This document shows, piece by piece, positions 1 to 13,700 of a stretch of 64,000 nucleotides of DNA. A program made the position numbers and the translations under genes. The first letter of the stretch is position 1, and each line of letters starts with the position of its first letter. The notes under the pieces are model-generated. The model saw only the letters and a program-made list of their open reading frames with translations, ran no database searches and had not been told where the DNA came from. This stretch comes from Moringa oleifera (lineage: Eukaryota; Streptophyta; Magnoliopsida; Brassicales; Moringaceae). Location: positions 1,369,001 through 1,433,000 of the forward strand of contig JAJFZO010000191.1 in assembly GCA_021397835.1 (NCBI GenBank). Direction: 5' to 3'.

Positions 1-488
1 ATTAGAAAAATTTCTCCATCTAAAGACAAAAGTGAAGGAATGAAAAACATTTGAGGGATTGGTGACTAAGAGAAACAAAACAAACTGAACTTCTTCTATT
101 GGGATAAAAGAAAACGTGAGAGGGACAAGAACTGGATACTCAACAACTCAACCTTGAGTCACCTTTTACTCATTTTGGTTTTGTTTTTCCAATTTATGAT
201 GACCTAAATTCACAACTCATCCATACTCATTTTTCTCATGAGTAATCAAAGTAAAAGTCTTGTCTATATGATAACTGCAATTTTAAAGCTTTTTCTGGTT
301 TTTCAACCTCCCTCTGACCAAGCAACTAATGGAAAATGCTGTTTTATTGGAAAAAACCGAAAGGTAGGAGGAAGGAGGGTGGTGGGGAATGGGAGTACTC
401 GCACTGAAACAGAGGAAAACTAAAGAGCTTCGAAAAATAAAGAATATTTCCAGAAAAATAAAGAGCTCCGAAATGCATGTGTACTCAC
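1..488. other. Start of UGGT final intron; last coding exon not in window
   Basis: A donor (GTGAGTAC on the minus strand) directly follows the codons for KEPKLQ at 489. I searched the remaining 488 bases in all minus frames for the expected acidic C-terminal tail and saw nothing like it, so the final exon should lie beyond the left edge. The stretch is otherwise plain AT-rich intron. Confidence 0.7.
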
Positions 489-2670
489 CTGAAGCTTAGG
501 CTCCTTTGTCATAGGATTGTTGCAAAGGTCAATGGTCTTTGCCTTTGGTTTTGTAGCATTACCACACCAAGACTCACACCACAACCATTCTTGTGGAAGT
601 GAAAAGATAGGTACTGTATGCTGAGCATAGTTAGGAAGATCCTGCAACGGAAATGATAAGAGTTTCATATAACCGACTTGCTTTCAAAAATGAAACAGGA
701 AAATAGGAAGACACTAGGGCAATTGAATATCACACATAACTATCTTCAGCTGAAAACATCTCTTCATTTTTGTTATCATGCAAAATGCATCCACAGATGA
801 TGTTTATATCAATTACAACATCAATATATACTTGGCTCTAGGTTACGAAATACAAAATGAGATCATCAAGGAGGAGGTATCAGAGACATTACAACATGCA
901 TTGAAGCTTTGACAAATTAAATACAAGAAGTACAACATAAGAACACTTATTAACAACTTACCTGATCAAGATTAGCTAGACTGTTTGGATCTTTGCTAAG
1001 AGTTTCATAGAAAACTCTTAGATTATCTCCTGCTGCAGTCTCTCGAAATTTAATCAAGTCAACGACATACAAAGCACTGCATAAAGTATAACATGCGTCA
1101 AGCCCGGTGTAAGTCCAGCCAATTGTTGACAGTGTAAGGGATGGCAATTGCTTACCTGATATGGTATGGTCTACCCCGTAAATGTTCTCTCCAGAAACCC
1201 TGTTCCCAGAAAATCATAATGATAGTGACAAGCCACAAGAAAAAGGAGGATCCAGACAGAGAGAATGGGTAGGTATAAATTCAGTATATGTATGAATCAT
1301 AGAAACCTAGAAAAAGGAGAGAGGAGGGATGGAAGTGCTATAATTGTTTTGCTATATACCTGTCTCCAAAATCGATATCCATCCATATCCTTGTTGTTGT
1401 CGCAAAAAGGAGTGTATGCAAGAGGTCTTCCTTTTATATCCATGTCATAGAGTTCTCCCATGTCTGCCCTGACAACCTGATCTGCATCGACAAATATCAC
1501 CTGCAGATATATGACGGCACATTGTAAAAACATATCTCATATGTGTGAAATTGGAAGCCAGAGAAGAGCAAAGAATAATAGAGCATACTTGTGAAAGCAT
1601 ATCCCAACAACAGTAATACCTTATCCAGTGAAAGGGGAAATATAACATCAAGAAACAAGATTTTGTAAGCCCAAATAATGCGCTGCTTTTCTTTCTGCTT
1701 GTGCAACCATGTAGGCCATTTGTACGTAATTAGTTCATACTCAAAGTTGTATTCCCGTGCCATATGTGGAATGACATCCTGCATTTGCATTAATATATAT
1801 TTAGATGACCTAATATTTCCCGCTTTTCAAGATTAATTGCTGAAAAAGGAGGTGGCCAGGCAAGGGCAAGGAGGGAGGGGGGAGGGAAGGGAAAAGAATG
1901 TAACAGGGATACCACAAAACTTATGCAACCTTAAACTGAGGAGAGAGGTAGTTCTTTATAAACCAGAATTTCACTGGACGGTTGGTGTTCTTTAAGACAC
2001 TCAGAATCATGATCTTCAGGAAGCGCTCATACCTGCAAGAACACATCATTCAGCACAAGTATTTTAGACAAAATGAACATCCTTACTGAACAGATAAACA
2101 TTAATGTTAACAACAAATTAATTTATACGATAGTTCATGATGGTTCCAACACATGCTGGCTGATAGGTGCAGGGGATCAGGCATGTGAGAGAATAACGTC
2201 CTAAGAAATCACTTTCTATATTCTTTGATTGCGTAGACTTTTGTATCACAAATAGATAGAATTTCTCAGACCTTTGTAAACTCCTGCATGAGAACTGCTC
2301 CAGAAATGAATTAACCAAACAAATAAAAACTACTGGATACCAGGTGAATTAGTAAGTAGTACACTAGCCATAAACTCAAACATGAAAAAACAAAGATATA
2401 TAGAGGGAAAAATTAGCAAGCAATTTGTTTAGAACTTTCAAAAGAAATATCTTAGATTAATAAAGTTTTGTGATTCTAGTTTTATTCCAAAGGACGCATA
2501 AACATATCAGCCATCCTAGATGCACGCCGATCACTCTGGAAAAAAGCTATGTTGACCACAAACAAGTAGAGTCGATTAGGGTGAATAACTGAGATCAATG
2601 CTTACAGGTGTCCAGAAGCTATTGAAAATATATTGATTGTTTTTCCATGCCGTCCACCCTTCCCATGCTC
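489..2670 (-). CDS. UGGT: UGGT catalytic domain (glycosyltransferase family 24), exons 30-36
   Basis: This is the C-terminal enzymatic part of the UGGT gene, about residues 1,330-1,587. It opens with [18 protein letters not shown] and contains the metal-binding DAD triplet in [19 protein letters not shown], at about residues 1,441-1,443 (exon 1360-1500). The nearby [20 protein letters not shown] and [18 protein letters not shown] segments are near-invariant in the family. No catalytic residue I recognise is altered, so the enzyme should be active if expressed. The UDP-glucose donor and GT24 assignment are family knowledge; the DAD and flanking motifs are seen directly. Confidence 0.95.
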
Positions 2671-4726
2671 CTAAAGAGAAGAAGAACATGATATGAAAAA
2701 TTAAGTAAAGTTATATATGGTATATGCATGGTCTGCCGCATCAAAGATCTGTGAAGTCCGAAATATGTAAAATTAATGCAGAGCTGCCATCTCGTGAAAA
2801 ATGAGATGAAATTTAAAGCCATCAGATGGTGAACAACAAATCACATAGACTTTATGATGAATTATACATGTATTACTGCAGTAAAATCAAATTACGAAAT
2901 GCATTGGCATGTTCAGAGGGAAAAACAAAAGAAAACAAAACTGGGGCAAAAAAGATGGAGAGTGCAAATGGAACTAACCACCAAAGTGTTTCCGCCTCTT
3001 TTTGATTGTTCACTACCACCGATGAAACCAGAAGCCCACTTAAAAAAGTTTGAGTTCCAACTATTACCATTTCTCTGCTAAGATTGAAAAGGACAAAGAA
3101 AAAATAATTCAACAGAAGGCATCTTTAAGTATGATCATATGCACTGACAATAATTTTGGAGGAAAATATATGAAGCCAACAGAAACAAGCACTTACTTTG
3201 TTCTTTTCTTGTTTATGGTCATTACCCCCGGTAGAAACCAGCAACTTTTCATGCTCCTTGCCTTTCTTCTTTACTACTTCCAAATGAACTACTTCACCCC
3301 GCAAATCATTTATAGTAATGCGTTTTGACAAAGATTTTCCATGACTTCCATCACTGCCTTGCTTGAAAACATAAAGGTCAGAACTTCTACCTGGAGCAAG
3401 TTGCAAGTACCAAACCCCAGGCGACACTTTCATTTGCCAATAACCCAAATTGGCCATCACAATAGTATCGACCAAATGTGGCATGCTCTTTGTTCCAAGA
3501 ATCAATTGAAGACCTCGAGGAGGGTCATGATCCTTTTCCGAACAATGACCTAAAAAGGAAATTGCATCAAGAAGAACCTTTGCAAATTTGGAATCCTGGA
3601 TCTACTGAAACCAGAATCACATGGACACACAATAATCCAGTTACTAGAACAGAACCTTACCAGTAAGAACAAGGGATTCAAGTTCGAAAACCGCTTGCAA
3701 TGTCCTCATGTCACCCAGGTTCTCAAGCAAAATATTATCAAGATCATGACTGAATAGAAAATCAAAACATACAAAACATATTATGGCTGTGCAAAACTAA
3801 AAATGAATACAAATAAACAAACCAAGATTTTTCATGGAACAGGTTTGTCTCATGTAGAGTACATCCCAAAAATTTGTATATGTCAAGGAGGAAGCATACA
3901 CAGCAATGACGGGCTCAACAAGCCATGGCTCAGGAACATCAAGATTCATGGTGAGGGTCTTGGACAATGGCATATTCGCAAAAAATGCTCTAGGGCCATT
4001 TACTATGTAATCTGTATTGCTGAAATCATCCTGCACAGTCACAGTGCAAGTAAGGCAATGAACATGAAAACAAAATAGCATAATTTTTCAAAACCAAAAA
4101 CATACCATGGTTGGTAAAACATATCTGTAGTAATTCTTCAGAGGAATATCAACAAGTGAACTCTGCCAGTGAAGAAAAGACAATTAGTGTCAAAATTACA
4201 CAGATAGTACTACAAATACTCTTTTTAAAGAACATACAAGAAGGAAAATGTGGAGCTAAACAGTGACAGGGTCAGATAACAAGGTAGTTAGCAACAAAAT
4301 ATAGTACATATTGATAGTTCAGGGCCTCAAAATGTACTAACCTAATCAAAACTTATGAACATCAGTTCCAACAAGATAATCAAAATTCATTATCCATACA
4401 CATAACTATATAGATAACTACTATGTTATAATAATTATGGTACAAATTAATAGTATGGGGCCTCAGCATGTGCTAACATAATCAAAATATAGGAACATGT
4501 ATGTGATAGCAGAAACTACTTTAAGGGGAAAAGAAAAGGAATACATATACATATACATATAACGAGTCAAAATATTGATTTTCTCAAGAATTTCAATTTG
4601 AAAACTTTAAAGCTTCAGCTTTAATGGTATAAGGGGGCCAAAAAGCTAATTGATCAAGTTTCCTAGCCATGGTCCATTTACTACCTCCATCTTCTCTGCT
4701 TCAAGCTTAATATATATATATCTATA

Positions 4727-4762
<36 letters not shown>

Positions 4763-7700
4763 TAATCAGATGCTTCAAGCTTAATGTGAACAGCTCCTAA
4801 ACAAAGAACCATGAGGTCATGGACAATTGTAAAGGAAAAATGCTACTTTACTTTTCCTTTCCTGTAACTGCCCCCTTGACCCACCCATAGAATAGGCTCC
4901 CTGCCCACCCAATACATAGGTTAAAAAGTAAGTATTCCTCTCATTCAAGGAAATAAGCAGTACGATCACTGGCATCAGCAAAATGTTTATAGTCGGTTCT
5001 TTCTGTTTTGTGGCCTTGCATCATATTGAACAATTAATAATCAGATTCACGATTATTACTGGAAGTATAGAGGAAAATTTGGACTCACCATTGGATTCAG
5101 TACAATCCGCATACTCGGCTGAACATATTTCCCCAAAACTTGAAGAAGTGAAGATAGCTTCTGCCCAGATGGGCTTAAAGGATCAATAACTGCGTCAATG
5201 TGAATGCTAGAATTTTCATTGCTTAGTACAACGGCACTGCACAACATGAAAATTGGGAAATACTTAGATTTAAAGGCCAAAATTCATGAACTTGCAGACC
5301 TAGCATGAACGAGGTAAAATATAAGTGACAAGCAAATAACACATATAAAGAATAAAAACAATTTAAGAACAACCAACCAGCCACTTAAAGTATACGATCT
5401 CTCCAGATTACCCCAGAGACCAAGCACCCTGGCCTTCAAAGAGAAACTATGGATTTCTTTCTTGTTTTTTTTTAAATATTATCAGGAAAAAGTATTTAGT
5501 TATATTATATATACATGGCACCAAGGGTGTGCCTGATACATGCATAATTAGATTTTACAAGGATAGGATCTCTAAAACATCGACATAACCTTCCTTATTT
5601 ACAAAATAATTTCAGGATGGATTCCATTTATCACGTATCTTACCCCATAACTTTCCTTCTTTTTTTTTTATCAGAAAAACTTCTATGTTTTCTTTTTCTG
5701 TTTTTTAATAGAAACACGTAGAATAATATTACTATAATGGTACCAAGGGGGCGCCTCCCATTTCCAAGTATGATACACCTATTTAGAGATAAGGAATTCA
5801 ATGAATTCCACCAAGTCATCCTCATTTACAAAATTCGCCCCTTTAACCAAACTCTTGGTATTCTAATCCATATATCTCTAAACAAAAAGAGAGGAGTTCC
5901 CCTCGCCTCAAAGCTCTTCCATTTCTTTCAAAAACTTATATTTTTCTTTAGAAAAAAAAGTAGAATGTAAAGAATTTAACTTAGACGCATGTATGTATTA
6001 CAGAATCTGCCTGGCCAATAACCATAGCATCTGATGGTCAATAACACTCAAGTCAAACGTTTGGCAGGCAACCATAAAAAGGGATGAAAAATTAGTTAGA
6101 TGCAATGATCGATGGATATCCAACAAAATCTAAGTGCAAGAGAGAAAATGTTTGTAGGTGGGATATACTGTTTCTTTCTACGACTGGTTGAATGCAAGGA
6201 TATTTGTGGTGCCACTTAACATTAGAGTTTTCACCTCTCGTTTAATATTAAGAAAATAATAATAGCATAGATAACCAGGGTATATGAAAATAGACAACTC
6301 TTCTTTTATTACTATTATATTTATACATTTTCTTTTTTGAAATAAAGGAAATGGAAACATATTAAATCAGGCTCTAGGAAACCCTGCATAAGTTAAGCAT
6401 AGGAAAAAGAATGGGAGGGGAGGGCTAATCATACACATAAAAGGAAAGAAAAACCTTACCTATACTTTGCATTCAAAAGCTCGAAACGTGCACTTTCAGA
6501 ACCTCGATTCCTCATATTCATTGAAGATGATGCAAGCATGATAATATCACTAACAAACTTGCTGCAAGTGTAATTAAAGAAATCAGCTAAAAACTCTACC
6601 AGTTTGCTCTGAAAGGGTGATTAATTACATAAGCTCCTATCTCAAAAATAGCAACAAATATCAGATTTGGTATGAAAAATATATTTGCAGTTAGAAAGGA
6701 CTACCATCTTGACTTGAATAACAAATACAGGGAGCAGTCAGAAGAGAAACATAAATTACTAATTTCTCAATTATCTGAATGTTTGTCCAATAGACTAGAA
6801 AAGACGTTAAATCAGTATGTGAAGTAGAAGCTCCTAAATGATTTATAAGGCATCTTTTTATCTGGTACCATCATTTTTAAGAAACCAGAGAGACACTTCT
6901 GGATAACATTCTAACAGTGCAAAGCATCATGCTGCTAGGGCAGAGGGCATTTTTGCAATCCAATATGTACCTTGCTTCCTATTGTCATGGACTAATGAAA
7001 GAACCATATGCTAGGTATGTCTGACTCAATGAGGAATTAGCCAAACACAATCAAACTTCACAAATTTTTTGGTCTCTGTGCTTGCTTGACTCATTAAGTT
7101 GCAAATGAGTTCCTAAGAGCAATAATAACATTTTGCATGGGTACAAATTTTTGTACGTTTTTCAAATCTACCCAAAGGCCTTCAAATGGGAAGGATTTCA
7201 AAGGAAGATGACAAGTAAATAGGAGTTAAAAATCAACAAACCTTGTTAGCATATCGGGATCTATGTCTTGCCACTCCACTTCTTCAATAATTTCTCTAAC
7301 ATCTTTTACTCTATGCTTGAATTCAACTGATTCAAGAAGATGTAGGTCATGGCTCAAAAAAGTGCTTTCATCAACAAGAATCACCTATCAAATGTTTCAA
7401 ACTATCAGGTTAACATAAATATGTTGAACATTTAATGGAACTTCGACATGATAAACACCAAATATGTATACGAGCATAAAATGGTAAATCAACCCAAAAG
7501 TTGAACTTCTTAGTCATCGTACATGCACAGGAAATTTAATGCAATAAGACGCACCCTTCCATTAGTAATGACTGCATTAGCACCAGATTCAAGCCCCAGA
7601 TGCCAAGATAAAAACCGTGCCACCTGTACAGCATCGTAAACATTTAATGTCATCTCTTATTAAAAAATGGAATGCCTAATGTAAGATCACCCTTACAACA

Positions 7701-10700
7701 TTGTAATAATGCTGAACTACCTTAAAGAAGTCAAACAAAAAGTAAAAATCTCAAGCTTGAATCAACATCCAAAAGCTGCTATTACAAACATCTTGCAATG
7801 GCATCACTTTCTTTTGATAGGAAACAAATTATTCACAAAAGCACCATTGGGGTGCCACGCAACCATACCTCATTTAAATGCTTAATCATTTTCTCATCTG
7901 AAAATTCAGGAAGAAAAGATTTATAAGCCTTGGATGATAACTCATTCGCATCAGCGAGCTCATAGACTTTATCAATAAAACGTTGAGTGCTTTCAGCTGC
8001 TGCAGAAGATCCAAGGAGGTATTCATGCTCATAAAACAAGCATAGTTGCTCCAGAAAATCCAAAACTTTTTTCCTATGACTGCATGAAAAATGCAAGTAA
8101 CCAAATCATTAACATTTAAAGTGTACAATAAAAATGCATTTAGATGCAACAAAAGAATAAATTAAAGGGGAAAAAAAAACAATGAAGAATTAGAAAGACA
8201 TATTTCCAATATTTATTAATGTGTAGCAAATAAGCACTTCTGAAACTTCACAAACCTATATGATGATGCAGTGATATCAAAAACCTTCAGAAAAAGGAGA
8301 GAGTTTGAATCAGCATCCTGACTACCACTAAATAATATTCCCAGGCGAGCACCTTTAGACCCTTGAATCTGAAGCATAATACAAACATTGCAAGAACATT
8401 AATAACAACAGCAACATGAAAATAACAAAATGGGGAAAAAGTTGCCATTAAACAGAAATAAATGTTCAAACATATTAATCATAAAATATAACCAGAAAAC
8501 GTATTCCTTCACGAAGCAACTTCATCCCTTTCTTCGAGCTGATGTCAACAGCAAGAAGATGAGTCACAGGCTTCACGTGATCTAGCGCTGAATAGTTGGA
8601 TAGGGGAAAACAAGGAAGCAATTGTAAGATATAATTACTTGAGAAACACAGAGAGATGAAGGTCATGGTTTCAATAAAAAGTTTCCTTACTCTCAAGAGA
8701 ATGCAAGTAGTTAACATCATTTAGCACAGATTCCCCTCCAAGAATTGAAGTCAGCGATACAAAGCTTGGTTTGACCTTGCCATCACCAATTATCTGCATT
8801 CAACACAATAAATGAATAAATAACTATAAAATAGATCAAATGTGTCAATCAAAAGAGAGAACATTTCACGAACCACTCTCGAAAATATGTTACCTGTGGA
8901 TTGTGGCGACTAATACCACTTTCTGATAGGAATTTGTCCAGCACATCAGTACGAGAGTTTATTTGCCCGTAGTAAACTTGTTCTTGTATTCTGGGAAGTT
9001 CATCATTCACAGCATTTAATAGAGTTTCTTCCTGGAAAAGGTAGAAAACCCTTCATAAAGTTGGAAATGTTTTTATGTACTAAAACGGACAACGTTTTTT
9101 TTTTCCCGATCAGATCTGAACAGACAACTTTGAAAATCAATACCAAATCTCAAGTTTAAAGCAACTCAATGAAATTAGCATAACTCATTACAAAAATGTT
9201 CCAAAACTTGAAGAAACTACCATAACACATTACAGCCAAATTATATGCTAACAATAAAGTCCAGAATGCAAGCAGGAACTCTCATGCTGCATTTGAAAAA
9301 TTATTTAAATCAACAGTCTACAACTTGTACAGAAATTTAGACATGCCAAGAGAACCAAATAATGAGAAAAAAACAAAATCGTTAACCCGGGAACTATCTG
9401 ATAATATGTTAGGAAAAATGCAACTGAAAACTCAAAAGAAGTACCTCAAGAGAATCTAAGACAAGACCATTCATCATAACGCAGCACCGCAAATTTCCTA
9501 AACCCATCTCAGAAACAAACATGGAGCTCTCCTGAGACAGTTCCTTAAAGGTTTGCTCCTTTTCCAGCTTCAATAGTATATCTTGAGGCGGCGTTTTTGC
9601 TTTGGGTCTAACAAACAGAAGTTGAATCATTAGGTCATGGGCCAGTAGCCTTGTAAATAGCTATACTTTTCTCCATGGGTGGCACCCTGGCTGCTCTTGT
9701 GAATAAACTTTTAGCTTATGAAAAGGTCAAGGGCACAGCAAAGTAAATCCACTTCTTTCTAAACAAAATGGAACGAAGATAAGAATCGAAAAGCATCATC
9801 TGATGGTAGAAATAATGAAAATCAACCACAAAACCTCTATAGTACTTACAATACTGTTTCTACAAATGCTCCTTCAACATGGAGTATTTCAAGAGCATCT
9901 TCAGTAGAATCTGCTGAATCAATCCTTAATCTATTTACCTGCCATGTATACCAGATTGATTCTTGCTAAGTAAATAAACCGCAGATCAGGAAACAGAGAA
10001 AATCTGTATGAAACAATGAAAATTCAAATAATATGAGTTAAAAGTACCAAACTCGTACTTTGCTCAGAAAACGGAAAGCCGTTTGAATCCCATGGTTTTC
10101 CTTGACATAGATAAATAGACGTATAATCTGCAAAACAAATGTGGTTAGCATAGTCATCAATATTCATTGGTAGCACAAATCAAAATGGACAACTAGAAGA
10201 AATAAACAGTGTCTGAGAAGCATATGACACAGAAATCATTAAGGCAGACATTAGTTGTGCTCTCCAAAAATCCATGGCAAGAAAACAAAACAGAAAGTTG
10301 GAAGAATCAAATACCAAACTGGATATGTCCTCATCAGCTTGCCCATCATTCTCTGCAGCAAATGAAGGGATTTCACCACCGCTCATCTCAATCTTCTTGA
10401 TGAATTTTTCAGAATATAGTATCACCCCAAATCTCAATGGAAGATTATTCTCATACAAAGATGTGATCATATCAATGGCCTGCATGTTCCAACAGAGAGT
10501 AAGTACAAAAACTTTGGCCCTCAAATGAAGACAAATAGATAAAACCATGAGAAAAACAGAAAGGCAGACAACATGCCTCAAGACCGCAAATTGTAGCTGG
10601 ATCAATAACATAAACCGCATGGAACATGTTCTTACGAATGTAATGTAGTTGTCCAGGGAAGACGGGCATCAAAATCTACATAAAAAAAAAATCATCATAA

Positions 10701-13700
10701 GAAAAGGTTTCCTGGGAAACCTTCTACAAGATAAAACACCTTAATCTTAGACTATGAATTATTGTTCCACCTCATTTATATTGCTCCGCCATCGACTGTA
10801 CATAATATCTTCCTCCAAGTTGTTAAGATAATGAACATGCACTGATCGGAAATCGAGACGGAATGTATTGGACTCGGGAGGGCGAATAGCTGATAGAAGT
10901 TTCCGTATAGTGCTACGAGGAATCTGAAAAATACAGCAACACCAATTTAGCTACACAACTCAGTCTATATCAGAATAGAACTTCATGAAATTCTGGACCA
11001 ATTTAATGTATATGCTTGGACTTGCACATATATATTTCACAATGAAGAAGCAGGAGTAACTGAATCACAGAGCAGAAACAAATTGCACAAATAACAGAAA
11101 CAAATATAAAAATTAATTTAGTTTCAGATGGTGACAAATATAATACATCAGGCACAAGGGACAAGCCAGACATCGAACTAGCCCAAAATGATATTAATAT
11201 AATTATAGCCAAGACATAGCTAATATTTTGGACCAAGAGTAGAGGAAAACTAGTCAGTCACATGGATTTAATAGTCTCACTTTCTTTACATATGATCCTT
11301 GTCTTGAATATAGACAATGTTATCAAGCCAAATGCCATTATTTCGCTCCAAAAGATTGTGCAGACTTCTGAGGCTCCCGATTCTTTTTATCTCACTTAGG
11401 TGGGTAGAATGCTTGCCAAGAACAGAATAATGATTATTCATCTGTTCTTTGGTTGAGTGGAAAGGCAAGTGCGTTGGTAGAGAGTTTTCATGCTTATCCA
11501 TAAGAATGAATCCTCCCATCCATTGATATCACTAGTGGGGTCCATATCATCATGAAATAATGTCACCCACATCAATATAATCATCTTACAAACTTTCTGC
11601 TGTAAGTGCTAACTTTGGGCTACCATATTATTCACTTCTTTTCTTATTCTTGAGCTTCTTTTTTCTTGAACGGAATGTACCTGTCATGCAGTCACCTTAG
11701 AAGGGAAAGGTCCATAACGGATACTAGCATTGCAATAGTTCATTCATTTGACATTAGACTTCACTCATACTTTTAACGGAGCTGTTAATGGTTTTGAGAA
11801 TTCAAAACATGCAATCAGCACATTTTATCAACAGCATATACCTTTAATTTTGAAAATTGATCAGCCAGAGACAACTCCTGATGCACTAAATCAATCAACC
11901 TATAAAAGAATAAGAAGAAAAATAATCAGAGTCACTATGTCTATTACTGAAGAAATCCAAGGTGTAAAACTTCAGGAACAAAAAGAAGAATAAGCTTAGG
12001 TGAAGATATGATACATAACTAAGAAATAATGCACCTAAAACTATCAAAGGTCAATCATTGATTGATGGAAAGCATAAAACTTTGGACTTGTAAGCCTTGA
12101 TGTCATGACCCAAAAAGTAAAAAACTAAATACAAGGACTCAAGAGGAAATGATATAAAAAGCAAGTCACTTATTATTAAGCCAATAAATAAATTCTTTGG
12201 CGAAAAGGACAAAAGTCACTTATTTTATTTAATTAAAAATTTTTATCAAGAACCATATGTATCTCTTTCTCTTATTCTTTTCTTTTCTTCTCACTGCTTC
12301 ATTATTTCTATTCTTTAGGTGAGCTAGATTAGTTCTTTGTATTTGTTAGAATACTCATAGTGAAGAATTAACTAAAGATTCAAAACCTAACACAAACATC
12401 CTTTGGCAAGGTGCAAATTATTTGCAAACTCTAAACTATAATCCCAGTCCAAAAGAAAGAAGTGAATTGACACCACTAATGGATACTACAAAATGAGGTC
12501 CTGGTATATTAAAATAATAGCCAGCAGCTAAAATGACAGAATCTTTTTGGAAAGAAAAAAAGAAAAATCAAGCCCACCATACTAGAATTACATATTCATC
12601 AACAAAAAATAAAACAAGATAGGTGAGTGAAAGCATTACAGATAAAGGTCAATATCTTCGATGTTGATTAAAGCACCATTCAGAGCCATTAATGACTTGC
12701 CAGGGGGAATCATTCTCTGATTTGCAATTATTTCATCTTTAATTGACTCATTGAGCTGCAAAATGTAAACATTTGTACATTTTGATGAGGACAACCAATA
12801 ACATAATTTCTGTGATCAACAAATATTCCAAAACAGTTATTCCATATTTCTTTAAAACCATAATATCCATAGCAGGATATTCACCTTCATGCGGGACAAA
12901 GAAGAAACTATACTAGGAAAGTTCTGGTTAATTTCCTGCATTGACTGCAAAGGATCAGAGGCATGGATTATTCTCTGTGCTGTTTGGTGCCCTAAATCTG
13001 TAAAAGACAAAAATTGGTAAGATAAATAGTAGATTTTAAAAATTATCATGACAAAATCGCTTTATTATTTCTATAAAAAACCATTTTATATTTTATCTTT
13101 TTAGAAAAGACAAGAAACATGTCTTTAAAAGATACTTTTCAGTTCCTACATTTTTCTGATTTAAAAAAAAAAAAAGAATACCTTTCAGTTCCCAAACATC
13201 AAGTGTATCAGATATTGTTGATGACAATAGATAATCCCTAAAGGCCATTACTTCTGATGTTAGCTCAGGCTTGCGTTCCTGTAGATGGACACCAAAAAGA
13301 AAGAAAACAGAAGAACTCAAAGTTAGTTGGTACAGATTTACTACTTTAAAAATGATTGAAGCTAACTGATTGCATAACAGTCTCCACCCATTCAAAAATA
13401 GTTGCCAATAATATGAATGTCAGAAAACACTGAGTTGTACCAATTGATAAAAGGAAGATCATTATTCATATACCAATAAAACATTATCTATATGTCAAAA
13501 TTAGAAGCATCACTTTCTGATTAAGCCAAATTAATCCTGATTAGAGAATTTGTTGGCCTCCCCAACACATTTCAACAACCTTCAACTACTTTCTCCCATT
13601 CTATCCTTGATCAGCCCTTTTCACCAAAAGTAATTCCTAAAACACCACTAATAAAAATAGATACAGAATAAATCAAATTCCTACTTCATCTTAAAGAATA

